Translations under genes and position numbers: made by a program
Notes under the pieces: model-generated
What the model was told of the DNA's origin: nothing
Databases searched by the model: none
What the model saw: the letters and a program-made list of their open reading frames with translations, nothing else
Part shown: piece by piece, positions 1-6,591 of the stretch
Layout: each line of letters begins with the position of its first letter
Position numbering within the stretch: the first letter of the stretch is position 1
Assembly: GCA_913054055.1 (NCBI GenBank)
Contig: CAJXIT010000068.1
Span: 1-12,224, forward strand
From: an uncultured Thalassolituus sp.
GTDB lineage: Bacteria > Pseudomonadota > Gammaproteobacteria > Pseudomonadales > Oceanobacteraceae
Reading direction: 5' to 3'
Length of the DNA stretch: 12,224 nt

Positions 1-13
1 TTATGACAGGCAT

Positions 14-43
14 AAAAAAACCCAGCTGATAGCTGGGTTTTTT
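14..43. terminator. Bidirectional intrinsic terminator downstream of etfA
   Basis: A perfect 7-bp stem (CCCAGCT / AGCTGGG, 21-27 and 31-37) with a 3-base loop is flanked by seven A on the left and six T on the right. It can therefore terminate transcription in both directions. It begins 17 bases past the etfA stop codon, so it ends the leftward etfBA operon. It probably also stops transcription entering from the left of the window. Confidence 0.92.
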
Positions 44-59
44 CGGTTAGATTTAAAGC

Positions 60-989
60 TTAAAGCTTAGAATCTAATTCAGGTACTGCTTCAAATAAGT
101 CAGCAACTAGACCGTAGTCAGCTACAGAGAAGATTGGAGCTTCTTCGTCTTTGTTGATAGCAACAATAACTTTTGAGTCTTTCATGCCTGCCAAGTGCTG
201 AATCGCACCTGAGATACCAACAGCGACATATAGGTTAGGAGCAACAATTTTACCTGTTTGACCTACTTGCATATCGTTTGGTACAAAGCCAGCATCAACA
301 GCAGCACGTGATGCACCTACAGCTGCACCTAGCTTGTCAGCAACTTTGTAAAGCATTTCAAAGTTTTCGCCATTCTGCATGCCGCGACCACCAGAGATAA
401 CGATCTCAGCGCCAGCAAGTTCTGGGCGGTCAGATTTAGCAAGCTCTTCACCAGCAAAAGCAGAAATGCCTTTATCAGCTACTGCGCTCACAGATTCAAC
501 TGCAGCAGAGCCACCTTCAGCAGCAACTGGATCGAACCCAGTTGTACGTACAGTGATTACTTTGATTGCATCGCTAGATTGCACAGTAGCAATTGCGTTG
601 CCCGCATAAATTGGACGAGCAAATGTATCTGCAGAAACAACAGCTGTGATTTCTGAGATCATGTTTACGTCTAAAATTGCAGCAGTACGTGGTAAGAAAT
701 CTTTACCAGTCGTTGATGCAGCCGCTAGGATGTGGCTGTAGCCTTTACCAAGCTCAGCAACTAGGTCACCAACGGTCTCACCTAGTTGATATTCGTATGC
801 AGCGTCATCAGCAACCAATACTTTTGCTACGCCAGCTACTTTTGCAGCTGCTTCAGCAACAGCACCACAGCCTTTACCGGCTACTAGTACGTCGATATCA
901 CCACCAATTGCAGCAGCAGCAGCAATTGCATTAAGAGTCGCTCCGTTTAAAGAAGCGTTATTGTGTTCAGCAACAACTAAAATACCCAT
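60..989 (-). CDS. etfA: Electron transfer flavoprotein subunit alpha
   Basis: This is the FAD-carrying alpha subunit of the soluble heterodimeric electron transfer flavoprotein. It collects electrons from acyl-CoA and related dehydrogenases and passes them to ETF-ubiquinone oxidoreductase. The 309-residue length is normal for bacterial EtfA. An N-terminal alpha/beta domain (about 1-185) rich in Ala and Gly is followed by the conserved C-terminal FAD domain. In that domain SGGRG (199-203), GQTG (243-246) and SGAIQH (260-265) are the FAD-contacting motifs, and an INKDEEAPIF-type segment follows (about 278-287). The ATG shares its A with the last base of the etfB stop codon (TAATG), which indicates translational coupling and fixes the start. 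It is the last gene of the etfBA operon and ends just before a terminator. Nothing in it appears damaged. The identification is secure. Confidence 0.98.
   Translation of the reverse strand: MGILVVAEHNNASLNGATLNAIAAAAAIGGDIDVLVAGKGCGAVAEAAAKVAGVAKVLVADDAAYEYQLGETVGDLVAELGKGYSHILAAASTTGKDFLPRTAAILDVNMISEITAVVSADTFARPIYAGNAIATVQSSDAIKVITVRTTGFDPVAAEGGSAAVESVSAVADKGISAFAGEELAKSDRPELAGAEIVISGGRGMQNGENFEMLYKVADKLGAAVGASRAAVDAGFVPNDMQVGQTGKIVAPNLYVAVGISGAIQHLAGMKDSKVIVAINKDEEAPIFSVADYGLVADLFEAVPELDSKL
905..928. repeat. GCA trinucleotide run inside a short inverted repeat, within etfA
   Basis: Five consecutive GCA units (910-924) encode a run of alanines (about residues 22-27) near the EtfA N-terminus. 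They sit between 7-bp inverted arms CAATTGC (905-911) and GCAATTG (922-928). The run is in frame with the gene, so a change of one unit would not shift the reading frame. It is most likely just codon repetition in an Ala-rich helix. Confidence 0.5.
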
Positions 990-1738
990 TACAGCACCTT
1001 CGCTTCAGTTTTAAGTTTCTCTACTAACTCATCAACACTGCTAACTGTGATACCAGCAGAACGCTCAGCTGGTGCTTCAACTTTTACAAGTGTTTGAGTT
1101 GATTTGATTTCAACACCAAGATCGCCTGGGGCAACCACTTCAAGAGGCTTACGCTTAGCTTTCATGATATTTGGAAGAGATGCATAACGAGGTTCGTTAA
1201 GACGTAAATCAGTAGTAACGATAGCTGGCAAAGATAGAGCTACGGTACGAAGACCGCCATCGATTTCACGAGTCACATTAACCTTCTCGCCATCAACAGC
1301 AACTTCAGAAGCAAATGTACCTTGAGGTAGGCCTGTAAGGGCACCAAGCATTTGACCAGTTTGGTTGTTGTCATTATCGATAGACTGCTTGCCTAAGATA
1401 ACTAACTGAGGCTCTTCTTTATCAACTACGGCTTTTAATGCTTTAGCGACAGTTAGAGACTCTAATTTTTCTTCAGTTTCAATCAAGATACCGCGATCTG
1501 CACCTAATGCTAGGGCTGTACGGATTTGCTCTTGAGCAACTTTAGGACCAATGGAAACTACAACGATCTCAGTCGCTACGCCCTTTTCTTTAAGGCGAAC
1601 AGCTTCTTCAACTGCAATTTCACAAAATGGATTCATAGCCATTTTAACGTTGGTTAAATCAACGTCTGTATTATCGGCTTTAACGCGTACTTTTACGTTG
1701 TAATCAATTACACGTTTAACAGCAACAAGAACCTTCAT
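989..1738 (-). CDS. etfB: Electron transfer flavoprotein subunit beta
   Basis: This is the beta subunit of the electron transfer flavoprotein. It binds AMP structurally and carries the loop that docks on partner dehydrogenases. The 249-residue length is typical. Visible landmarks are the N-terminal MKVLVAVKRV strand, the GKQSIDNDNNQTGQ segment (116-129) of the nucleotide-binding region, and the recognition-loop signature DLRLNEPRYASLPNIMKAK (177-195), which is near-invariant in EtfB. The ATG at 1738 has a GGGGA ribosome-binding site a few bases upstream on the minus strand. It is the first gene of etfBA and overlaps etfA by one base. It is transcribed divergently from the ETF-ubiquinone oxidoreductase gene across a 414-bp gap holding a probable operator, so the electron-transfer chain may be co-regulated. 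Confidence 0.98.
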   Translation of the reverse strand: MKVLVAVKRVIDYNVKVRVKADNTDVDLTNVKMAMNPFCEIAVEEAVRLKEKGVATEIVVVSIGPKVAQEQIRTALALGADRGILIETEEKLESLTVAKALKAVVDKEEPQLVILGKQSIDNDNNQTGQMLGALTGLPQGTFASEVAVDGEKVNVTREIDGGLRTVALSLPAIVTTDLRLNEPRYASLPNIMKAKRKPLEVVAPGDLGVEIKSTQTLVKVEAPAERSAGITVSSVDELVEKLKTEAKVL

Positions 1739-1933
1739 AGATTCCCCGTCATGTTGAATGGATTAAGTAAGCAGGTTTAGTACTTAGTAGATAAATATGT
1801 AACCAATGCCTGCTAATTAGCGCGACATATATTGAACTTAAAAGGCTCTGAGGTCAATATCGGCCACCGTTATAGGGGCATTAGGTGTATTTATTACCCG
1901 TATTTACCCTGCTCGGTAAACATCTGTAAAGCA

Positions 1934-1962
1934 ATTCTATTCAAACGGGCGTTTGAATGCTA
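1934..1962 (-). promoter_or_regulatory. Candidate etfBA promoter spanning the operator palindrome
   Basis: On the minus strand a -10 element TAGAAT (1939-1934, five of six consensus bases) lies 17 bases after a poor -35 element TAGCAT (1962-1957). The operator-like palindrome at 1939-1958 fills the spacer, a classic position for a repressor. The weak -35 makes this uncertain. TTGACC-N17-CAATAT, closer to the gene, is an alternative. Confidence 0.35.
1939..1958. promoter_or_regulatory. PsrA-like operator palindrome
   Basis: ATTCAAACG-GG-CGTTTGAAT is a 9-bp perfect inverted repeat around two bases. It contains CAAAC-N4-GTTTG, which fits the published Pseudomonas PsrA consensus (G/C)AAAC-N2-4-GTTT(G/C). 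PsrA is a TetR-family repressor that responds to long-chain fatty acids. In gammaproteobacteria its known targets include etf and fatty-acid oxidation genes, so the position between etfBA and the ETF-QO gene suits the assignment. The palindrome is seen directly. The regulator is inferred, and no psrA gene lies in the window. Confidence 0.72.
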
Positions 1963-2035
1963 GTCTGAATATAGGTTATTCTTGCGAATACACCGCCAAA
2001 TCAAAGTGTAGCTACTATTTAGTAAGAATTGTGAT

Positions 2036-2064
2036 TTGGTTATAAGTGGTTAAATCAGTATAAT
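2036..2064 (+). promoter_or_regulatory. Sigma-70 promoter for the ETF-QO gene
   Basis: TTGGTT (2036-2041) and a perfect TATAAT (2059-2064) are separated by 17 bases. Transcription would begin near 2071, giving an untranslated leader of about 80 bases before the ATG at 2153. The PsrA-like palindrome lies about 80 bp upstream of the -35, so repression from there would be indirect or would act on another promoter. Confidence 0.62.
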
Positions 2065-2152
2065 ACGTCCACTTTTTTGGCATGAATTGCCTATTTCTAG
2101 TCACAGCCTACATTTATAAGGGCTGAATCTATATAAGTTTGAGGAGAGATCA

Positions 2153-3796
2153 ATGGAACGCGAAGCAATGGAATATGATGTCGTCATTATTGGCGGCGGT
2201 CCTTCAGGCCTTTCTACAGCAATTCGCTTAAAGCAGATTGCAGAAGAAAAAGGTCAAGAGCTAAGCGTGTGCTTGGTGGAAAAAGCGGCTGAAGTTGGCG
2301 GACACATTCTTTCTGGTGCCGTTATTGAAGACCGCGCCCTTGCAGAGCTATTCCCCAACTATAAAGAGTTAGGCGCTCCTTTAAACACTCCTGTTACTAG
2401 AGATGAAGTTTACTTTCTGACAGGCGAAGACAAAGGCTTTAAAACGCCAAACTGGATGATTCCAAAGCCGATGCACAATGATGGCAACTACATCGTTAGC
2501 CTTGGTAATGTTTGTCGCTGGTTAGGCGAACAAGCTGAAAACATTGGCGTAGAAATCTACCCTGGCTTTACTGCTGCAGAATACATTGTTGAAGACGGTC
2601 AGGTTAAAGGCATCGTAACTGGCGATATGGGCATCAGCGAAGCTGGTGAACAGACTGAAAACTACATGCCTGGCATGGAATTACGTGGTAAGTACACTGT
2701 TTTTGCCGAAGGTTGTCGTGGACACCTAGGCAAGCAACTTATTAATGAATTTAACCTTGATGAAGGTAAAGATGCGCAGCATTACGGAATCGGCATTAAG
2801 GAACTTTGGGATATTGACCCGGCTAAGCACCAAGAAGGCCTAGTAATGCACGGTGCGGGCTGGCCTTTAAATGAGTCTGGCTCTACTGGTGGTTTCTTCT
2901 TATACCACACTGAAAACAACCAGGTTGTAGTTGGCCTTATCACTGACCTTTCTTATTCAAACCCACATGTTAGCCCTTTTGATGAATTTCAGCGCCTAAA
3001 ACACAATGGTGCACTTAAGAAATATCTTGAAGGTGGTAAGCGCGTATCTTACGGTGCTCGTGCGATCACTAAAGGTGGTATCAACTGCCTACCTAAAATG
3101 ACCTTCCCAGGCGGCTTAATTGTTGGTTGTGATGCGGGTACTTTGGACTTTTCCAAGATCAAGGGTACGCACACTGCAATGAAGAGCGGCATGATCGCAG
3201 CCGAAGAAATCATTAAAGCCATCGATGCTGGTCGTGCAAATGATGAGATCACAGAATACACAACTGCTTTCGAAGCTAGCTGGGTATACAAGGATCTTCA
3301 CAATAGCCGTAACTTCGGCCCTGCAATGCACAAGTTTGGCATGTATGGCGGCGGTGCGTTTAACTACATCCACCACAACATCTTCCCAATCCCTGTTACC
3401 TTGCACGATACAACTCCAGATTACGCAACACTTAAGCCTGCTTCTGAGTGCAAAAAGATTGACTATCCGAAACCTGATGGTGTTATTAGCTTTGCTAAGC
3501 TGGACTCAGTGTTCATTGGTAATGTTAACCACGCTGAAGATCAGCCTTGCCACCTTAAACTTAAGGATGCGAGCATTCCTTTAGGTAAAAACCTTCCAAT
3601 GTACGACGAACCCGCTCAGCGCTACTGCCCAGCTGGTGTTTACGAGATTGTCGAGAATGAAGCTGGCGATCAGCGCTTTCAGATCAACTCGCAAAACTGC
3701 GTGCATTGTAAAACCTGTGACATTAAAGATCCCGCTCAAAACATCACCTGGGTAACGCCAGAGGGTGCTGGTGGGCCGAACTACCCGAACATGTAA
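2153..3796 (+). CDS. Electron transfer flavoprotein-ubiquinone oxidoreductase (ETF-QO)
   Basis: This membrane-associated iron-sulfur flavoprotein oxidises reduced ETF and reduces ubiquinone. It feeds electrons from fatty-acid and amino-acid oxidation into the respiratory chain. The 547-residue length is usual for bacterial homologues. An N-terminal Rossmann motif GGGPSG (14-19) binds FAD. GCDAG (325-329) followed by LDFSKIKGTHTAMKSGM is the conserved second FAD/quinone-site segment. A C-terminal ferredoxin-like domain holds Cys492, Cys516, Cys519 and Cys522, the four ligands expected for the [4Fe-4S] cluster. The ATG at 2153 follows a strong GAGGAGAG ribosome-binding site (2141-2148). A second in-frame ATG five codons later is less well placed. 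The gene is monocistronic between its own promoter and a terminator, and divergent from its electron donor operon etfBA. The gene is named etfD or etf-QO in different genomes, so I give no symbol. Confidence 0.97.
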   Translation: MEREAMEYDVVIIGGGPSGLSTAIRLKQIAEEKGQELSVCLVEKAAEVGGHILSGAVIEDRALAELFPNYKELGAPLNTPVTRDEVYFLTGEDKGFKTPNWMIPKPMHNDGNYIVSLGNVCRWLGEQAENIGVEIYPGFTAAEYIVEDGQVKGIVTGDMGISEAGEQTENYMPGMELRGKYTVFAEGCRGHLGKQLINEFNLDEGKDAQHYGIGIKELWDIDPAKHQEGLVMHGAGWPLNESGSTGGFFLYHTENNQVVVGLITDLSYSNPHVSPFDEFQRLKHNGALKKYLEGGKRVSYGARAITKGGINCLPKMTFPGGLIVGCDAGTLDFSKIKGTHTAMKSGMIAAEEIIKAIDAGRANDEITEYTTAFEASWVYKDLHNSRNFGPAMHKFGMYGGGAFNYIHHNIFPIPVTLHDTTPDYATLKPASECKKIDYPKPDGVISFAKLDSVFIGNVNHAEDQPCHLKLKDASIPLGKNLPMYDEPAQRYCPAGVYEIVENEAGDQRFQINSQNCVHCKTCDIKDPAQNITWVTPEGAGGPNYPNM

Positions 3797-3810
3797 TTTG
3801 TTCAGACATT

Positions 3811-3836
3811 AAAAAAGGAGCTTCGGCTCCTTTTTT
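3811..3836. terminator. Bidirectional intrinsic terminator after the ETF-QO gene
   Basis: GGAGC-TTCG-GCTCC (3817-3830) forms a stem closed by a stable UUCG tetraloop. Six A lie on the left and six T on the right, and the A/T runs can extend the stem. It lies 14 bases past the ETF-QO stop. Read on the minus strand it also has a T run, so it could end the convergent DUF1285 transcript, which has no closer terminator. Confidence 0.93.
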
Positions 3837-3875
3837 AATTTTTTAATACTGAAACCAATCTATTTGGTTACTTTT

Positions 3876-3891
3876 TGTTCCACGGGGAACA
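3876..3891. promoter_or_regulatory. parS-like 16-bp palindrome (possible ParB site)
   Basis: The sequence TGTTCCACGGGGAACA is an inverted repeat with 6-bp arms (TGTTCC / GGAACA). It matches the Pseudomonas-type ParB binding site TGTTCCACGTGGAACA at 15 of 16 positions. The single difference is G instead of T at 3885, in the central CACGTG. It lies between the ETF-QO terminator and the 3' end of the DUF1285 gene and has no T run on either side, so it is not a terminator. Binding by ParB is inferred. No parA or parB gene or other origin marker is in the window. Confidence 0.45.
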
Positions 3892-3918
3892 TATTATAAG
3901 CAAACCTGCAAATAGAGA

Positions 3919-4434
3919 TCACCCCACCCTAAAGTCCTCCCCATTACTTTGAATGAAGTATTGGCCATTCACCTCGATAGCATGACTAATAACCTCGTAA
4001 TAAGTAGGTCTATTAAGTCTTGCATATAGGTTATTGCGAATTAGGATTTTTGGTGCTTCGTGCTCATCTAAAACAAGCTGCGAAGGAGTAAGCAGCTCAA
4101 CCTCCTCCCCCATATTTGTAACGATCTTAAAGCAGCCACCATGAACTTCACACAATACCGCTGAGAAAGGCTGGTCCTCTACTATGATACGCCACTTTTC
4201 TACAGGGGTTACAAGGTAGTATTCGCTACCCTCCTTTCGAATGATGGTGCTAAATAAACGCGACAATTTGTCGTTTTCAATGACATCGCCTTCGTGCACC
4301 CAGTCTCCATTGGACTTGATAATCATATCCATATGACCAGAAAGCTCTGGATTCCATTGGTCAACTGGAGGCAAGCCTTTCAGAGTCTGGTCAAACTTAC
4401 CGAGCATTTTAAACAAAGAGTTGTCGTCACTCAT
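3919..4434 (-). CDS. DUF1285 family protein
   Basis: This 171-residue soluble protein belongs to Pfam DUF1285 (PF06938). Its function is unknown, although structures of family members have been described as a new fold with possible signalling roles. The recognisable family segments are PPVDQWNPELSGHMDM (about 22-37), the DWVHEG turn, RLFSTIIRKEG, and YYLVTPVEKWRIIVEDQPF (about 72-90). There is no signal peptide or membrane segment. The ATG at 4434 follows the upstream radical SAM stop after one base (TGATATG), so the two are very probably translated together. The gene converges on the ETF-QO gene. A link to the radical SAM enzyme is inferred only from this coupling. The family assignment comes from recalled sequence patterns and is fairly secure. 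Confidence 0.88.
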   Translation of the reverse strand: MSDDNSLFKMLGKFDQTLKGLPPVDQWNPELSGHMDMIIKSNGDWVHEGDVIENDKLSRLFSTIIRKEGSEYYLVTPVEKWRIIVEDQPFSAVLCEVHGGCFKIVTNMGEEVELLTPSQLVLDEHEAPKILIRNNLYARLNRPTYYEVISHAIEVNGQYFIQSNGEDFRVG

Positions 4435-4435
4435 A

Positions 4436-5320
4436 TCACAACCCTCTTTGCCATTCTTGCCTTAAAGGTATAGAGCCAGGCTGATATAAAGCCTGGTCGA
4501 TCTGCTGAAGCATTGTATGCTTGTCTGCTCCAAGTGTGCCCTTTAAAGGAAGGTAGTTACTCGCATGATCACTTCTAAAAACTGTATCACTTAATTCAAG
4601 ATTAGAAATAAAGTGTTTTAGCTCTAGAAACAGGCCTGTTTGATCCATTAATGCCCAGTCGCCATCAAATCCTGACTTCAGCCGCTCATCTCCTAAAGGA
4701 AAGGATACCACCAGCGTGGATAAAAACTCCGGCTGACACTCGTTCATGAGTTTTGCACTGTTTAAAGCATGCTGCTCTGAATACTTTGGCCCGCCAAGCC
4801 CATTAAGGATCATTACTGAGGTCTTAATACCAGAAGCCTTTATTTTTACCAAGGCCTCTCTTTGGCTTTCATAAGTCTCACCTTTATTTACCGCAGATAG
4901 CACCTGATCATCTCCAGATTCACACCCTACATATAACATATCCAGACCAAGTTCTTTTAGTTGAGCCAGCTCTTCAACGGTTTTCTTTTTTATATTTCTT
5001 GGCAAGCAGTAGCTGGTTACTTTTTGTACAGAAGGTAGATACTCTTTTATTTGCTCTAACACCTTAATTAGCCTCCTGGTTGGCAGTACCATTGCGTCAC
5101 CATCAGCCAAAAAGACCTTGCGATATGGCAAGCCATGTTTAGATGCATCTTTAATATCTTGTAGTACATCATCCTCTTTTTTGACTTTGAACTTCTTTTG
5201 CTCCTGAGTGTACATTTCACAAAAAGTACAGTTATTCCAAGAGCAGCCATTTGTCACTTGCAGTATGAGTGAGCGAGCTTCGCTGGGCGGTCTAAAAACA
5301 GGTTCAATATAAGACAGCAT
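4436..5320 (-). CDS. Radical SAM protein with CX4CX2C motif
   Basis: This is a predicted radical S-adenosylmethionine enzyme of unknown substrate. Near the N-terminus GCSWNNCTFCEMY supplies Cys26, Cys31 and Cys34, the three ligands of the [4Fe-4S] cluster. The spacing is CX4CX2C instead of the common CX3CX2C. It is followed by features expected of the partial TIM barrel: FLADGDAMVL, a YVGCESGDDQVL strand-loop (the glutamate-rich 'GxES' type), and MILNGLGG. There is no obvious second cluster domain. I start it at the ATG at 5320 (294 residues), because homologues of this type start close to the YIEPVFRPP segment and AGAGAA lies upstream. A GTG at 5365 would add 15 residues but has a poor ribosome-binding site. 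It is the first gene of a pair with DUF1285 and is divergent from the HDOD gene. Substrate and pathway cannot be read from the sequence. Confidence 0.88.
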   Translation of the reverse strand: MLSYIEPVFRPPSEARSLILQVTNGCSWNNCTFCEMYTQEQKKFKVKKEDDVLQDIKDASKHGLPYRKVFLADGDAMVLPTRRLIKVLEQIKEYLPSVQKVTSYCLPRNIKKKTVEELAQLKELGLDMLYVGCESGDDQVLSAVNKGETYESQREALVKIKASGIKTSVMILNGLGGPKYSEQHALNSAKLMNECQPEFLSTLVVSFPLGDERLKSGFDGDWALMDQTGLFLELKHFISNLELSDTVFRSDHASNYLPLKGTLGADKHTMLQQIDQALYQPGSIPLRQEWQRGL

Positions 5321-5358
5321 TGTATTTTCTCTAAATTTTGAATGTATTTTCTCATGAG

Positions 5359-5387
5359 CAGGCACCTTTCAGCAAACAACCTATACT
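5359..5387 (+). promoter_or_regulatory. Weak candidate promoter for the HDOD gene
   Basis: TATACT (5382-5387) is a good -10 element. CAGGCA (5359-5364), 17 bases upstream, is only a three-of-six -35 match. The element lies in the short divergent gap before the HDOD start at 5431. No clear leftward promoter for the radical SAM gene could be identified there. Confidence 0.25.
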
Positions 5388-5430
5388 GAATAAAGAAATG
5401 GATTTACAGAACGGAATCAGCGGTGAATAA

Positions 5431-6243
5431 ATGAGCATTATCTATCCCGAGCCACCTGAGGTGTTAATTAAGCTAAAAGATACCAAGGGTGATATTAATG
5501 CGGTAGCTGAAATAGTATCCAGCCACGAAGCGCTTGCCAAAGAAGTGTTGGCTACTATCAATGCACCATACTTCGCCTTGGTCAGGCAAATACAAAGTGC
5601 AGAAGAAGCAGTGCGAATGCTAGGCATTAATCGTGTTGTCAACCTAACCACAGGCCGACTCCTTCGGACCACTTTGTTCTCTGGCGAACATCAACTATTT
5701 AAGGATTTATGGGGCACCAGTTTAAAAGTAGCTGTTATTGGTGTGCTTATTAGCAAGGATTTAAAACAAGCATCAACGGACGAGGTTTATGCATGCTCTC
5801 TTTTTCATAATGTCGGCATGGCCATGCTAGCGGATATAAATGAGGGCTACATAAAAGATGTGAAGTCAGCCTATAGCATTGAAAATAGCGATATATCCGA
5901 GTTTGAAGAGCATAAACTTGGTCACTCTCATGCAAACCTTGGCGCTCAATTGGCTCATAATTGGGGTTTATCAGGGGATATAGCGAAAGTTATCAGGTCG
6001 CACCATTCACCAGAGCAAACAATTAAACTCATTGAATCGGGCAGTGAAGCAGGGGAATTACTATTAATCTTAAAGCTTTCAGAGCACATTGCCCGTATTC
6101 CAGGTTATTTGGCTAAATGCCCTATTGATCACGAATGGGAAAAGATAAAAGAGCCCATCCTAGATCATATGACTTTAACCGAGGGTATGTTTAAGCGGTT
6201 TGAGCTCGTAATCAAAAAGAAACTGGCCGAGATAAAAAGCTAA
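5431..6243 (+). CDS. HDOD domain protein
   Basis: This is a 270-residue protein made almost wholly of an HDOD domain, a non-catalytic relative of HD phosphohydrolases found in bacterial signalling and regulatory proteins. Visible family features are the N-terminal helix pattern with AVAEIVSSHEALAKEVL and LATINAPYF, the EAVRMLGINRVVNL segment (59-72), LFHNVGMAMLA (124-134) where HD enzymes have His-Asp, GHSHANLGAQLAHNWGL (164-180), and IRSHH (188-192). The HD pair is replaced by His126-Asn127, so metal-dependent hydrolysis is not expected. There is no receiver, GGDEF, EAL or membrane segment, so partners must be supplied in trans. A GGTGA sequence (5422-5426) precedes the ATG. It is divergent from the radical SAM gene and lies 51 bases upstream of rapA, possibly in the same transcript. 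Its specific role is unknown. Confidence 0.9.
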   Translation: MSIIYPEPPEVLIKLKDTKGDINAVAEIVSSHEALAKEVLATINAPYFALVRQIQSAEEAVRMLGINRVVNLTTGRLLRTTLFSGEHQLFKDLWGTSLKVAVIGVLISKDLKQASTDEVYACSLFHNVGMAMLADINEGYIKDVKSAYSIENSDISEFEEHKLGHSHANLGAQLAHNWGLSGDIAKVIRSHHSPEQTIKLIESGSEAGELLLILKLSEHIARIPGYLAKCPIDHEWEKIKEPILDHMTLTEGMFKRFELVIKKKLAEIKS

Positions 6244-6260
6244 TAAGCCTCAATATAAAA

Positions 6261-6269
6261 TGATAGAAT
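6261..6269 (+). promoter_or_regulatory. Extended -10 candidate upstream of rapA
   Basis: TGA-TAGAAT (6261-6269) has the TGn extension and five of six -10 bases. The expected -35 position (TAATAA, 6241-6246) is poor, as is usual for extended -10 promoters. The start would be about 6276. A GGGGGA ribosome-binding site (6286-6291) then precedes the rapA ATG at 6295. rapA may also be read through from the HDOD gene. Confidence 0.35.
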
Positions 6270-6294
6270 CGCCCGTCAATATCTTGGGGGATCT

Positions 6295-6591
6295 ATGAAG
6301 CAATATATCAATGGGCAGCGCTACATCAGTCTTGCAGAGCCTGAATTAGGCTTGGGTATTGTCAGTGAGCTTGAGGGGCGCAAAGTATCCATCAATTACC
6401 CTTTAGTTGAAGAGAGTCGTCTTTACTCAACAGACTCCACCTCATTAATTCGCTGTAAATTTCAAAGTGGAGACACCGTATCTAGCAATAGCGGTGAAGC
6501 TATACATATTGCCACTGCTGAAGAGAATCATGGGATCACGCCATTAAGGAATCAGACATCGCCCCCAATGAAGGTAAGGTCTCTCCTCTAG
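6295..6591 (+). CDS. RapA N-terminal fragment
   Basis: This 98-codon frame starts with an ATG 3 bases after a GGGGGA ribosome-binding site, so translation of rapA should start here. Residues 1 to about 80 (NGQRYISLAEPELGLGIV, then RLYSTDS and FQSGDTV) match the Tudor-like N-terminal domain of RapA, which contacts RNA polymerase. The last 17 residues or so (after HGIT) are out-of-frame nonsense ending at TAG 6589-6591. If expressed, it would be a short orphan domain without ATPase. Confidence 0.7.
   Translation: MKQYINGQRYISLAEPELGLGIVSELEGRKVSINYPLVEESRLYSTDSTSLIRCKFQSGDTVSSNSGEAIHIATAEENHGITPLRNQTSPPMKVRSLL

Larger units (their letters stand above)
1739..2152. other. Divergent regulatory region between etfB and the ETF-QO gene
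   Basis: This 414-bp stretch has no open reading frame that I believe. It separates two divergent units of the same pathway. It contains a 20-bp palindrome (1939-1958), a good rightward sigma-70 promoter (2036-2064), a leftward promoter candidate overlapping the palindrome (1934-1962), and an alternative leftward candidate TTGACC-N17-CAATAT (1857 down to 1829). The gap is long for such a compact genome segment, consistent with regulated promoters on both sides. I see no convincing riboswitch or small RNA. Confidence 0.7.

Noticed and set aside
677..934. Gln/Leu-rich 85-codon frame on the plus strand
   Set aside because: It is the antisense of the Ala-rich EtfA coding region (GCA/CAG repeats read in another frame), with no ribosome-binding site.
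1771..1813. GCAGG...CCTGC inverted repeat as a structured leader
   Set aside because: Only five base pairs around a loop of over 30 bases. This is no better than chance.
3876..3891. Palindrome as the terminator of the DUF1285 gene
   Set aside because: No T run follows it in either direction. The UUCG hairpin at 3811-3836 can serve this purpose on the minus strand.
5321..5365. GTG start adding 15 residues to the radical SAM protein
   Set aside because: The ribosome-binding site is poor, and the extra residues do not resemble the family's N-terminus. The ATG at 5320 with AGAGAA upstream is preferred, though not proven.
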